The notes under the pieces are model-generated. The model was given only the letters and a program-made list of their open reading frames with translations. It did not search any database and had not been told where the DNA came from. The translations under genes and the position numbers were made by a program. This document shows positions 21,310-32,108 of a DNA stretch of 64,000 nt, piece by piece; positions within the stretch are counted from its first letter, which is position 1, and every line of letters starts with the position of its first letter. Source of the DNA: Paracamarosporium sp. OC-R06-R3 (taxonomy: Eukaryota > Ascomycota > Dothideomycetes > Pleosporales > Didymosphaeriaceae); NCBI GenBank assembly GCA_019828545.1, contig JACVRA010000165.1, positions 1 through 64,000 of the forward strand, given 5' to 3'.

Positions 21310-23637
21310 ATGGCGACGATTGCTGGCGCTCGCGCACCTCCGCCTCCACGCGATCCGCCGCCTCCTCCACCTCCAGAAGATATTCCACCACCACCTCCGC
21401 CACCAATTTCAGAACCGCCACCTCCACCTCCTCCGAACTCCGAACCACCACCCCCGCCGCCTCCGCCTGAAGAAGATGGTCCTAATTTCGGTCAACCGAA
21501 GAAAAAGAAGGGTTTCGCTTCACAGAACAAGAAACAACCACCCAGTATCGATGACATACTAAAGGCAAAACGAGAGAAAGAAGCAGCCGCGGCGAAGCCT
21601 AAGTTCCTATCAAAAGCCGAAAGAGAACGGATTGCGCTTGAAAAGCGTCAGAAGGAGGTTGATGACGCACGCAAGAAGAGAGAAGCTGCGAACGGCGCCA
21701 CGAACTCATATCACAGCAGTGGGATATTATCGAATGGCTCTAATAACGTGGCTTCGGTACCTACGGGACCTCGGGCTATGCGCGCGGACCCTCCAAGTGG
21801 ACCTGCATCTATGCGAACGAAAAACGACATGCCTCCTCCATTAGTACCAAAGCCTGGAGATAAGCGCGCAGAGAAGAGACCTGCGCCAGAAGACGCAGAG
21901 GCACAGATGATCAGGCAAAGATACATGGGCGCTGAGCAAAACCAGTCTACCTTCTCTGCGAAGAAGAAGCGCAGGCGGACCACGGAGAAGAAATTCAACT
22001 TCGAGTGGAATGATGAAGAGGACACCAGTCCAGACTATAATCCGATATACGCACAGCGCGCCGAGGCGAATTTCTTCGGTCGTGGAATGTTAGGCGGGTT
22101 CGCCAAGGAAGTCGACCGTGACGAGGGTATCGATATGGCCACTAAGAAATACATTGAAGCTATGGTTGAGCGAGATCCTGAGAACGGGAGGCAGCGGGCA
22201 GAACAAATCCTGGAGATGGAGCGTCGGCGGAACGAGGCACCACATGCACAGCTCGATAAACATTGGAGCGAAAAGAAGCTTGAGCATATGCGCGAGCGTG
22301 ACTGGCGTATTTTCAAAGAGGACTTTGACATCGCGACGAAGGGTGGCTCGATACCCAATCCAATGCGTAACTGGCAAGAGTCTGGTCTTCCAGATAACAT
22401 CCTTCGAATTGTCGACCAAGTGGGTTATGTCGAGCCGTCACCCATCCAGCGTGCCTCTATCCCTATCGCCCTACAATCGCGAGATCTTATTGGTGTCGCG
22501 CAGACAGGTTCCGGTAAAACAGCTGCGTTTATCCTACCGTTACTGGTTTATATTTCACGGCTTCCACGACTCGGAATCTCCAATAGGAATGACGGCCCAT
22601 ATGCTCTGGTTCTTGCACCAACTCGTGAACTGGCTCAGCAGATTGAGGTAGAAGCGAGGAAGTTCGCCGCTCCGCTAGGCTTCAACACTGCGGTCATTGT
22701 TGGTGGACATGCCATTGAAGAGCAAGCATTCCAGCTTCGAGACGGTGCGGAGATTATCATCGCCACTCCAGGTCGTCTCCTAGACTGTATCGAGCGCCGC
22801 GTACTTGTCCTGAGCCAATGCTGCTATGTCATCATGGATGAAGCCGATCGTATGATCGATATGGGTTTCGAAGAGCCCGTCCAGAAGATACTCGACGCCC
22901 TCCCAGTCGGCAACGAAAAACCCGATACTGATGCTGCAGAGGACTCGCGGCTCATGTCAAGAGGTCAATACCGCCAGACAATGATGTACACAGCCACCAT
23001 GCCCACAGCCGTCGAGCGCATAGCAAGGAAGTATCTACGACGCCCGGCCATCGTCACTATCGGTAAACAGGGCGAAGCTGTCGAGACTGTTGAACAACGC
23101 GCCGAATTCATTCCAGGCGAAGACAAGCGCAAAAAGCGTCTACAGGAGATTCTTAGTTCGGGAGAGTTTGCAGCGCCTATTATTGTGTTCGTTAACATCA
23201 AGCGCAACTGCGATGCTGTTGCACGCGACATCAAGCACATGGGCTTCAGTTCTGTCACTTTGCATGGTTCCAAGACGCAGGAACAGCGTGAAGCCGCTTT
23301 GCAGTCTCTCCGTGACGGTAGGACAGATGTGCTTGTCGCCACCGATCTTGCTGGTCGTGGTATTGATGTACCTGATGTTAGTTTGGTCGTCAACTTCAAT
23401 ATGTCGAACAATATCGAGAGCTACACTCACCGTATTGGTCGTACAGGTCGTGCAGGCAAGACTGGTGTCGCAATTACGTTCTGGGATAATGGTGACGCGG
23501 ATGTACTATATGATCTCAAACAGATGCTAGCAAACAGCAAGCTTAGTAAGGTACCGGAGGATTTGCGTAGGCATGAGGCCGCACAGCAGAAAGGTGGTAA
23601 GGGGAAGAAGGCTGAAGGAAAGGGTTTGCTCGGTTAA
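21310..23637 (+). CDS. PRP28: pre-mRNA-splicing DEAD-box RNA helicase PRP28
   Basis: Single exon, 775 residues. Residues 10-55 are long proline runs broken by acidic and serine residues. A charged region with DDILKAKREKE and FLSKAERERIALEKRQKEV follows, typical of Prp28/DDX23. A Q-motif region (PSPIQRASIPIA) precedes motif I AQTGSGKT (about 396-403). Motif II is DEAD (510-513), in the Prp28 context VIMDEADRMIDMGFEEPVQK. Motif III is TAT (about 561-563), and motif VI is HRIGRTGRAG near 707-716. Prp28 displaces U1 snRNA from the 5' splice site during U6 exchange in the nucleus. All ATPase motifs look intact. Overlapping frames on both strands are shadows. Confidence 0.97.
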   Translation: MATIAGARAPPPPRDPPPPPPPEDIPPPPPPPISEPPPPPPPNSEPPPPPPPPEEDGPNFGQPKKKKGFASQNKKQPPSIDDILKAKREKEAAAAKPKFLSKAERERIALEKRQKEVDDARKKREAANGATNSYHSSGILSNGSNNVASVPTGPRAMRADPPSGPASMRTKNDMPPPLVPKPGDKRAEKRPAPEDAEAQMIRQRYMGAEQNQSTFSAKKKRRRTTEKKFNFEWNDEEDTSPDYNPIYAQRAEANFFGRGMLGGFAKEVDRDEGIDMATKKYIEAMVERDPENGRQRAEQILEMERRRNEAPHAQLDKHWSEKKLEHMRERDWRIFKEDFDIATKGGSIPNPMRNWQESGLPDNILRIVDQVGYVEPSPIQRASIPIALQSRDLIGVAQTGSGKTAAFILPLLVYISRLPRLGISNRNDGPYALVLAPTRELAQQIEVEARKFAAPLGFNTAVIVGGHAIEEQAFQLRDGAEIIIATPGRLLDCIERRVLVLSQCCYVIMDEADRMIDMGFEEPVQKILDALPVGNEKPDTDAAEDSRLMSRGQYRQTMMYTATMPTAVERIARKYLRRPAIVTIGKQGEAVETVEQRAEFIPGEDKRKKRLQEILSSGEFAAPIIVFVNIKRNCDAVARDIKHMGFSSVTLHGSKTQEQREAALQSLRDGRTDVLVATDLAGRGIDVPDVSLVVNFNMSNNIESYTHRIGRTGRAGKTGVAITFWDNGDADVLYDLKQMLANSKLSKVPEDLRRHEAAQQKGGKGKKAEGKGLLG

Positions 23638-23912
23638 AGATTTGGTTAAGAGACGCTTTGGAGGCTATTGGTAGTATAACAACACCAATGTGCATCACGC
23701 TAAAAAGCCTTTTACAGGACTGAATGAAAAGGCACATCAATGCCATGATGAGTGTAAAATATTAGGCCCAGTACTATGTGGATACGCATTACAGTAGAGG
23801 ATAGCCTTGTAGAACTATAGCAAGCACACTACATGTGGTTCGTTTGACTGGAATGTTGATCGGTCTATCGTCCGGTTGTGTTCTTGGACAAGAATTGGTC
23901 TCCTCCTTCTCC

Positions 23913-24900
23913 TTATCGACAGTACCCCGGCGCCTCGTGGACTCGCTGCTGCCATTGTCCGTTACCCATCCCCTCCATCTCTACGGCACCATGCTGTTCC
24001 CATCCATACCCCGGCGGCCGGTAGGGCGGCGCAGGCACATGCAGTGGTGCAGGAACTTCCACTGGTCTCGGCGTCTTATCTGCCAATCCTGTAGCGAGTT
24101 CTGGAGCGTTGTGGGCGTTATCGGGCAATTGTTGGAAAGGGAATGATTGTAGATTGCTATGCTTCTTGCGATAATGCCGGCGCACGAGGAAGAAAACGGT
24201 TGAGATGGCGATGGCGAGGAGCGTTACGGCGGCGGCGGCGGCACCGATGATGGCCGCTTTAGATAAAGAATGAGATGAAGGAGATGCATTTAACGTTTCA
24301 ATATCCGATGTTGAAGTTGACGTTGCTGAAGTCCCGGTAGAGGCTTTTGCACTACGAGCTACGGTTCTTGTGTAAGTGCTGTTGTTTCGAACGAAGGTTG
24401 GGAAGATTTAACATACTAGAAGTACTTTGCGCGATAGGAAGCTCAGTCGACGTCGTTGCAATATCCTTGATCACGCTCGCAGACTCTACCGTAAATACCT
24501 TCTCATCATCGTTGCAGCACGTAACGCTGTCCGAATAGCAACAATACTTCCCATCCCCACAAGAAACAAGCTGATCCCATGTATTAGAAGAATCAAAAAG
24601 TCCTTTACTATTAGGATCTCCTAGACAATGCTGGAAGCAATCTTCACTCTTGAAGGACTTGTCGGTACAGCCGCCGCGGTACATGTATTCACTTTCCGAT
24701 GAGTAGCACAGTCCGTTGGATAGACATTGGTTGCCATCTGAATTAATGCAACAAGTGGAGAATTCGCCGTCCTCGCCGCAATCTACGTAATTGTAGTCTT
24801 TTGGGATTGTGCCGTCGGGGTAGTAGCATGAGGCGGTGACCAATCGAAGCCATAGAATAGGCAATAGTATGCGAGAGAAAGACAATAGTTGGCAGTGCAT
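23913..24900 (-). CDS. cysteine-rich single-pass surface protein
   Basis: Two exons, 24417-24900 and 23913-24358 (58-nt intron), encode 309 residues. A signal peptide (about residues 1-24) is followed by a cysteine-rich ectodomain (about 25-135) with at least a dozen cysteines, including CYYPDG, DGEFSTCC and KYCCYSDSVTCC. A Ser/Thr-rich stalk follows, then an alanine-rich transmembrane helix (IIGAAAAAAVTLLAIAISTVFFLV) and a basic RRHYRKKH stop-transfer segment. The cytosolic tail is about 80 residues and proline-rich. The layout fits a fungal cell-surface sensor or adhesin-like protein, and related ectodomains are common in Pleosporales (recollection, not checked). No known domain name is assigned and the ligand is unknown. 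It converges with PRP28 (275-base gap). Confidence 0.8.
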
Positions 24901-26035
24901 ATTTAGACGATCTAATAAAAGCGATTAGAATATGCAAATGAGAGACGAAGGTCAGATAGTATAAGTGAATGACTAGAAGGAGAGATCCAAGAGATCGTGA
25001 AGTGCTTGCGAACGATGTCACGGACTGAAACACGAATGAACCTACTCTTCGGGCGCGCACCATTCCTGATGTCGCCTCAGCGCCTTGTTCGTATAAGAAA
25101 ACTATGCTAGGTACCGCCATGCTTGTATCATGCACCTCCCCTGATATTGACGTAGCCGAACACTGAGTAAGTTTCTTAACAGGGTTGGCTTATCTTGATA
25201 ATGCATGGAAGAACAAATGATATTGCGATACTGTTCGGATTGAACACGATGATACAATCGTGATGGGAAAATCAAGTAAGCGAAACCGAAAATGGTAGAG
25301 ATCACGAAATACGAATACGAAGTGTCTGAAATTTGTTCCTGCATGTTGGATGCAAATATCGGTAGTGTTAAGATTAGTAAGACAGAAAAATGAATATAAA
25401 AATGAAAGGGATGACTGGAGATTGAAAGATATTGTTCGTGAGAGATGATAAGATGGGATGTGTAATAGGGCAGTAAGTTCACAGGCGAAACCCCCACATC
25501 AATATCTCCACCAGAAATGGGCATGAAAGATAGCAGCTAGAAGCTCCACTCATACATACAGTAGAAAGACTACATAGAGACGTACAGGGTGTGTGAATAC
25601 TCGATGTATGCGTAGTGCGCAATTTCAGCTAAAGGATGTGGCTGCCCAAGACCAAAAGGGGTACATAAAGGCATTATTGATGAAGACAGACAGAAGATGA
25701 CATAGAAATGAAAAATTTTATCATTAAAAATACCCAAACTCTGACATGATACCCATTAGATTGTGCCAAACTGATGTCTATTTGTTCAAGCGCCGAAGCG
25801 CTAACGACGTAAAAGGCCTACACAAAACTTCATCCTACTTAATTCGCTTGACTATGACCAAGGCCTGTAAGAAAAGATCATTTGAGGGCCCCAATCGGTG
25901 GGCTTTTCAAGCCCATACGTGACGCTTGGTTACCATGTTCGGAACATCCATACGCATGACCACCATCTTCTTCTTACCGCCTATCATACACAGAATAGGC
26001 GTCCCGCCGTTCGTATCTGGTATGATTGCTCATAG
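24901..26035. other. intergenic, about 1.1 kb
   Basis: AT-rich. Holds the promoter of the cysteine-rich gene and the 3' flank of the next. Minus-strand frames of 130 and 140 codons (24743-25135, 25102-25524) lack recognisable features and I do not call them. Confidence 0.45.
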
Positions 26036-27587
26036 TTACTCCTCGTCGTCATCCTCAGACTCTTCTTCGTCACTTCCCTGGTCGTAGTACTCTGCCGGAG
26101 AAGGGAAGCTCTGAGAACCTTGACGATCTTGATGGCTGGGCTGAAACGGGTAGCCGGACTGGTCGTTGAACCCCTTGAAGCTACTGAACTTACCAAACTC
26201 ATCTTGACCGTCAGAGCTGCTGAAACCCTTGAAGGTATTCTGACTGTTAGAGCCAGTGAAACTAGTGAAACCAGTGAAGCCGTTAAAGCCGTTAAAGCCA
26301 TTGTGACCGCTGTGACTATGATATTCGTAGTTACCGTTGGGGTCATCCTGCGGCAGAACACTAGCACTGCCGGCTGAAGCCTCTCTCATGTTCTTTGCAG
26401 CCTTCGCAGCCTGGGCCTTCGCTTTGGCCTCAGCCTCAGCCTTGGCCTCCAAGTACTTGAATCGCTTACGCTTCACCTCAAGCTCAGCTTCGGCAGCCTC
26501 AAGTTCAGCTTGTAGCTTCTTAACCTCGACAGGTACATCATCGGAATCCTCATCACTGGTGAGATTTATAGTTAGCATTACAGGGTATGGTTGATGGAAG
26601 GAGTGGGCATGTACATGATTGTCGGCGAATCTTGCTTGACGATCGAGCGCTTAGAAGTCAGACGACGGCGCTTGGGGTCGTGACGCGGGGAACTATCACG
26701 ACGAGAGCCGGAACTGCTGCTGGCGACAGAGATTGGACTCATGCCGCGACTCTTGCTCTTATCTTTGCCACGGCGATCCCAACCTGCCTCATCGCGACGA
26801 AGACGGACAGCTACACCAAGAGCAGAAGTTAGCATAATACTAAAAGCATTACTTTACTTTACGGCTTACGCTTCTTGGACTTCTTGGGTTTTCCGATTTT
26901 CCACCACCCCTGAACACGGCTCTCATCTACCAAAATTAGTATGCACCTTCGTATAAGCGATATTTAATGGGAAACATACAAGCCTCATTGCGACCACGCT
27001 TCATACCCTTCGGAAGCTCCTGGTCGACTAGCTCCTCGAGATAGGAATCGAGAGAGTCATCGGAGTCAGACTCGGAAGCATCAGGGTTTTGGGCATTTGC
27101 ATCACGCAAGGCGGGGTTCAGGTATTCAGCCTTGATCAGTCGGATGTCTTCAAGGCGGGCCCACGGATGTTTCTCCCCATGCTTTGCAACTTTCTCGCGT
27201 AAACGAGTATGGAGCTCGTCGAGGTCGCCTCCATTGAGGCGCGCGATCGCTTGGAGCTGCTTGAGGAACTCGACACCCCAGTTGCGCGGTTCATCCTCTG
27301 TCTCGTGTTTGATGTGATCCCGACGCTCACAGTCCCATTGTCGCATGCGGATATCCTCGGGAATGATATCCTTAAAGTTAACCGGATCGATTTTGAACGA
27401 AGCGGCAATGGCGGGGAGCATAGCGTTGACCATGTCCTGAAAAAAAGGTCAGATCAGTGGACTATGTCGCTGTAGAATACATAGTAAGGTCGTCGAATGT
27501 TTGGTGCGTTGCTGTTGATATGATCCAGGTGAGATACGGATGACTTACCTGGGTCTCGGGCTTGAGCGTCTGGAAGCGGCCCATCAT
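26036..27587 (-). CDS. unrecognised nuclear-type protein with aromatic/Gly repeats
   Basis: Five exons, 27549-27587, 26980-27436, 26870-26926, 26615-26810 and 26036-26555 (introns 112, 53, 59 and 59 nt), give 422 residues. All junctions are phase-consistent; the last donor (GTACAT) is the weakest. The N-terminal about 160 residues form a charged, probably folded segment (MMGRFQTLKPETQDMVNAML through EELVDQELPKGMKRGRNEA). Next comes a basic WWKIGKPKKSKK block, serine/arginine-rich sequence with a DPKRRR nuclear-localisation-like patch, and an alanine/glutamate coiled coil (KAEAEAKAKAQAAK). Then repeats such as FNGFNGFTGFTSFTG and a very acidic end. I do not recognise the family. The composition suggests chromatin or RNA association, which is inference. 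Confidence 0.75.
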
Positions 27588-28653
27588 GAAGGCGATTTAC
27601 AAGCTATGTGATCTCTTCGGAATCGAACCTTAACTTTCTTTGATTTGTGTCAATGAGCGGGAAGGTTTGTGACGAGACGCAAGGAGATCTAGGAAGGAAA
27701 TTCAACACGTCACAGTCAAGCATATGCCAGGTCCCCAACAAAAGTGCTTTCTGTCCACAGGAACGGAAACAGGCAGTAGACCTACTCTTGTTCTAGAAAG
27801 GAAAGATCGTCGATTGGGAGATGGAATGTGGTTGAGAGCGAACTAAGTGAGGTGATGACCGAAGTGCGGCGGGCGGAAGCGCGGTTTTTAACTTGAGATA
27901 TGAGTGTTGCCAAGCGCGAACCAAGTGAACAGCGCACCGAGTAGTTTTAACGGGTTGGTGTAATCGCTCTCAGAAAGTTGAAGAATCGTGCTGTAGGGTG
28001 CTTGATATAAGCAGGTGAGAGAAATTTGGCCAGGTCAAGAGGGACAGCCTGGACCACGCAGGCAACCGTAAAGATTAGAAGACAAATTTTGGAGGACTTG
28101 TTTGAAGTGGTATTTTTGAATTAGTCTTCAGGATAAGGAAGAAAGGACAATATCAGACTGTTACTGAGAAGAGAAATAGAGGCAGAGCGAGCAGATTATA
28201 GTCGCGGATTCATATTTGGTTTAACCCTAAAGAACAAGTGAGAGATAATAGTCCCCTGTATTTTTCAAAACGTGTAGTGCTTGTTTGCTCAAAGACTATT
28301 CGAAATTAGGTCCTTCTGATGGCAAAGCAAGAGAGTAGCAATTGTTGTCACCGCTTGGTCTGTCATGGTGAGGGCAAGAAGGGCTTTATACATGATGTAC
28401 TTTCAAGAAGCATAGATTCATGAACATCGATGAATATAATATTAATCGATCCAAGAGCATGACGAGAATTCAATCTCATGAAGAAGAAACAATCGTGGCA
28501 GAGGCGTTCCTTGCCTACGGTTTAACTTGCCTTCAAGAACCGAGAGCACGGATCATGCCTTCGGCTGAACCTTCCTCAGCGTGCAACCATCTCCACTACC
28601 AACCTTCCACAAGGCATGCACATACTCATTCCCTAAGCGCATCCAAGGTCACC
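27588..28653. other. divergent promoter region, about 1.07 kb
   Basis: Between divergent starts of the repeat protein and the IMPACT-family gene. The last 234 bases are in frame with the IMPACT gene through an upstream ATG at 28420, so the true start could be earlier. Otherwise no gene recognised. Confidence 0.45.
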
Positions 28654-29460
28654 ATGGCTTTGAAAAGGGAGCGCTCTCCTTCGCCACATGCTCCTACAAA
28701 TATCTTCCGCTCTGAAGAAATCAAGCATGAGACATCGGCTTTTATCGGCGCATTCTCACCAACACTCTCCGTCAAAGCGCTTCAAAGTCTCCCAGAATTC
28801 AGGACAGCAACACACCGCATAGCAGCATGGCGGACTCGTTCAAGACAGAAATCTCTAACACCAGCCTCCAAAGTATTGTATGACCTAGGCCACGATGATG
28901 ACGGTGAAAAATGGGCTGGGAGTAGACTCCAGCACGTGCTCAATGACACAGGCACAGAAGGCGTCGTGGTAGTTGCTCGCTGGTATGGCGGTCAGAATAT
29001 CGGACCCATTCGGTTCACCCATATTGAAACTTGTGCTAAGCAAGCTATCTGGAGCAGCAAAGTCGCCGACGATGCAGCGAAGAAAGAGTACGCTGCTAAG
29101 AAACAGAAGTTCGAGGAAGAGACCACACGAAAGCAGTTTGAAGAGAATCTACGAGAGAGAGATTTGAACATCTTCGTCTTGAGGAAGCTGCTTGCGGACA
29201 AGAAAGCCAAACTGGAAGATTCGGAACCGGCGCCTCCGACGCCATCAAAACCACCTCAAGACTACAGCAAGATGCCAATGGACGCTCTGAAAAGGGTGGA
29301 CAAGGCACGGGATGCGACAATCGCTTTCATTCTAAAGCAAATCGACAAAGTGGATGAGCAATTAAAGCTTGTCGAAGCATTAGAGGAGACCGCAGAGGAC
29401 GATTGGAGAGATGCAGAAGAGGCATTTGCGGAGAGGGAAGCGAATGCACCAACAAAGTAA
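28654..29460 (+). CDS. IMPACT/UPF0029-family protein
   Basis: The reading frame is open from 28420, but I choose the ATG at 28654 because it has a strong context (CACCATGG) and the preceding sequence has no domain. It encodes 268 residues. The UPF0029/IMPACT domain (about residues 20-145) shows TSAFIGAFSPTLS, then HDDDGEKWAGSRLQHVL, then VVVVARWYGGQNIGPIRF, the family's best-conserved blocks. A long charged helix follows (DDAAKKEYAAKKQKFEEETT) and a C-terminal coiled coil. The N-terminal RWD domain of Yih1/IMPACT, which competes for Gcn1, is absent. A role in Gcn2 control is therefore not supported; the protein may be a stand-alone UPF0029 member of unknown activity. Confidence 0.85.
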   Translation: MALKRERSPSPHAPTNIFRSEEIKHETSAFIGAFSPTLSVKALQSLPEFRTATHRIAAWRTRSRQKSLTPASKVLYDLGHDDDGEKWAGSRLQHVLNDTGTEGVVVVARWYGGQNIGPIRFTHIETCAKQAIWSSKVADDAAKKEYAAKKQKFEEETTRKQFEENLRERDLNIFVLRKLLADKKAKLEDSEPAPPTPSKPPQDYSKMPMDALKRVDKARDATIAFILKQIDKVDEQLKLVEALEETAEDDWRDAEEAFAEREANAPTK

Positions 29461-30710
29461 AGCGACATACCGTGCACCAGTGGCGGTGGTGTTGGAATTT
29501 TGCATCTACTGATATCCAGAGGTGCCTCGAGAGCCACCTCAAATGTCTTATCGAATCGTACAGAACATTATTCGAGAATTTGCCGCCATGGTCTGAGCGG
29601 TCGATTGTTCTCTTAAGGTAGTGGCTGCATCCAGATCGTCCGCCACCGCATCACCAACATCCATACTTTGTCTAGGCGCTGCGCCAAATAACATTCCAGT
29701 CATACCAGTTGTGTCAGATCAACTGGCAAATCCTACATTCTGTCAACGAATGTTTTTGAGGTGTTTATTTTCCAATTACAAAACACATCGTCCCCGACCT
29801 TCAGCCCCAACTTTTCTCTCTGGCTCTCCGTCATAGACGCAGTCGGCACGTTCGGAACACTACGACGCGTTGCAGGCATCTCTAGTAGCGGGGTATGGTT
29901 TCGGAGGGACCCGAAAATGGAATTGGCGTGGGAGGCAAACCATGCATGAAGTAGATCTTACCTCCACAGCGAATGTGTTGAATGGGAATTGGGAATGAGA
30001 TTCGAAAGCGCGAACGAGAGCTAAGTTGGCCTTGCGGACCGCAGGGATATTCTGGGACAGAGGAGCTTTCGGCATACCGGATATGTACTTTATTGTTTGA
30101 AGTGTTTTTAGATGATCCACGCGGAGAACATGTCCTTTCGTAGTTGACGTGTAGGGGAAATAGAGTTACGATGATGCTCATAGTCCGTGCGAGAAACTGA
30201 TGAATTGGTTGTTCATCTGGAAATCGATATAAGAGATAACGATTAACAATTTCGATTGCACTCGTAACTCCTGGTGGTAACTGATCAGATACTATGTGAT
30301 TAGTGAGGTCGTGGCCCCCCTGAGGACTTCGCAGTACGACCCATGTTTCAGAAACCATACAGCCGTGGAAGCAGAGACCATGTGTAGCCAATGTCGGGTG
30401 CTCATTGGGCTGTTGGAGTAAATTCAGCTGAATAATGGAGATAAAAATCGACAATGATGCGTATGGTGGACAATATCCATGTTGTACAATATGGGATACA
30501 TTGATGAGAATTTAACCAGCCAGTTTCTTACAACACCATACGATCTTTGACATCCAGTCCTACCATACCGTTGAGTGAATATCAAGCAGCATTCACAAGC
30601 TCCACAAGCTCTAATTCTTCTCCTATCCATTGCCAAATATACGAGGTCTTCCGTATCAATACACAAATACATGGTCCACCGCTTAATGCTATACTGTTAC
30701 AAGCTCTTTC
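29461..30710. other. intergenic, about 1.25 kb
   Basis: 3' flanks of two convergent genes. A 190-codon minus-strand frame (29882-30454) has no domain and no credible start context, so it is not called. No repeat or tRNA seen. Confidence 0.45.
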
Positions 30711-31166
30711 TCAATGGCTCAAGTTCCACCGTCCCTTCTTCAGTCTCCGCATCAATAGCTTCCTCCCCTTCTTTGTCCGTATCCTGCTCAAGAACCCGTG
30801 TCTCCTTTTCCGTACCAGGTGGCTAGGGTTGTACGTATCGCGAGGACCGCATCTGATCTGCATTGATCCCATGGCAGGGTGTGCAGATATCTTTGACGCG
30901 AGGTCGAGTGTCTCGGCGGAGGGTATGGCTGGGGATGTTGCGGAGCCAGGTGTAGGGAGAGTGCAGGCTGTTGTGTTTGGGAGCATGGGGCGACGAAGCG
31001 CTAGAAGTGAAATTGAACGGGTCGAAGGTGGAATCGAGGCTCTGTATGCCGTTAGAGAAGATACTAGCTGTAAGCATTGAGCGGGTTACCGTAGAGCTGA
31101 TACGGAGGGCTTGAAGAGGGTTGCGGGTGTCCGCGTGACAGCCCGTAGGCAACGGAGAGCGTTCAT
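30711..31166 (-). CDS. MRPL34: mitochondrial large-subunit ribosomal protein bL34m
   Basis: Two exons, 31090-31166 and 30711-31041, with a 48-nt intron, give 135 residues. The C-terminal 45 residues are an unmistakable L34 protein: [20 protein letters not shown] followed by [20 protein letters not shown] and a final SH. The first exon starts [20 protein letters not shown], an arginine-rich amphipathic mitochondrial presequence. It joins in phase to [20 protein letters not shown]. The gene is masked by longer frames on both strands. Its product is imported and sits near the exit-tunnel region of the mitoribosome, as bacterial L34 does. It is divergent from a charged coiled-coil gene with 324 bases between. 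Confidence 0.93.
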
Positions 31167-31490
31167 GATGCCTCTTCCTGATTGGGCTTCGAGGCGGAAG
31201 AGACGGGCGACGCTGGAGGATGGGAGCGGCGGAAGTGTCGTTCACAGCTACGCGGAGGTGCTGTGAGCTTGCCGACGAAATCTACGATTGGCCCGTGCAC
31301 CAAAAAGTGTAGTCGCGAAAATCAGTCGCAGCCTCTCTCCAATATTTGTCCACAACACAGCATTGCGCCTGCGACATACCTGCTGCTTGCATAGCGTGCG
31401 TCTAAGCCACCAACTGAACGTTGGCTTCACGATCACGATCACGTTTCCCTGTCATTCACCCACGTCCAATCGCAAAGTTAGGACCGCAAG
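31167..31490. promoter_or_regulatory. bidirectional promoter, bL34m and charged protein
   Basis: 324 bases between divergent start codons. No specific factor site is recognised beyond short pyrimidine-rich tracts. Confidence 0.45.
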
Positions 31491-32108
31491 ATGCACGCCG
31501 AAACTCTCGCACCCCACCGACATGTATCGTCGCAGCCTATATCCCTCGAAAATGCCTCCGCAATGCTTCAGAAATATCTCGCCAACTCGGAAGTGCACCC
31601 GCATCTTCACCCTGACGCACTCATCACACCCAGCGGTACAACTTTCAGCGCGCAGAGTGGTCCCACGGGCGGCGTGGTAATGCACAACCTGCGCAGAGTA
31701 GCCGCCGGACTCAGAGGAGAATATCTGGAACCGGAGCCTACTCCAGAACCCGAGGGCGAAGAGCAAGACCGAAACAAGAGTGCGCTCGACGGGCTGAGCG
31801 ACGGCCGGGATTACTGGAAAGGGAAGAAGGTCGCAAGCGCCGTAGAGGAGTGGCAGGATATGTCAGAATTCGAGAGGGAAGAGGGCGCGATAGAAGTGGG
31901 CGAGATGGGCGATCGGTCAACTTTCGTGCAGCAAGGTGGAGAGGCAGCAGACTTGGAGACTATTGGCGATGCTGAACAAATGGGGGACAAAAGGAAACAG
32001 AAGGACGAGGGTAAGCTCGACAAGGCGGCGAGAAAGAAGGCGAAGAAAGCGAAGGACAAGGAATTCAGAGCCCAGAAAGAGAAGGCGAGAGTGGAGAAGT
32101 CGGCATGA
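31491..32108 (+). CDS. conserved-looking charged hypothetical protein
   Basis: A single-exon 205-residue frame. I cannot name a family. The first about 75 residues look ordered (SLENASAMLQKYLANSEVHP, then GGVVMHNLRRVAAGLRGEYL). An acidic proline/glutamate stretch follows (EPEPTPEPEGEEQ) and a segment with GRDYWKGKKVASAVEEWQDM. The C-terminus is a very basic lysine/alanine helix (KLDKAARKKAKKAKDKE) that could bind RNA or act in the nucleolus; this is inference from composition. There is no signal peptide or membrane helix. The steady coding character over 618 bases and the divergent promoter with bL34m support a real gene. Confidence 0.75.
   Translation: MHAETLAPHRHVSSQPISLENASAMLQKYLANSEVHPHLHPDALITPSGTTFSAQSGPTGGVVMHNLRRVAAGLRGEYLEPEPTPEPEGEEQDRNKSALDGLSDGRDYWKGKKVASAVEEWQDMSEFEREEGAIEVGEMGDRSTFVQQGGEAADLETIGDAEQMGDKRKQKDEGKLDKAARKKAKKAKDKEFRAQKEKARVEKSA

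Noticed and set aside
24743..25524. two overlapping minus-strand frames upstream of the cysteine-rich gene
   Set aside because: Likely 5' UTR or promoter; no motif and partly overlapping the real signal-peptide exon.
29882..30454. 190-codon minus-strand frame
   Set aside because: No domain and no convincing start context. Composition looks like translated non-coding sequence.
30547..31080. 177-codon plus-strand frame
   Set aside because: Antisense to the clear bL34m gene.
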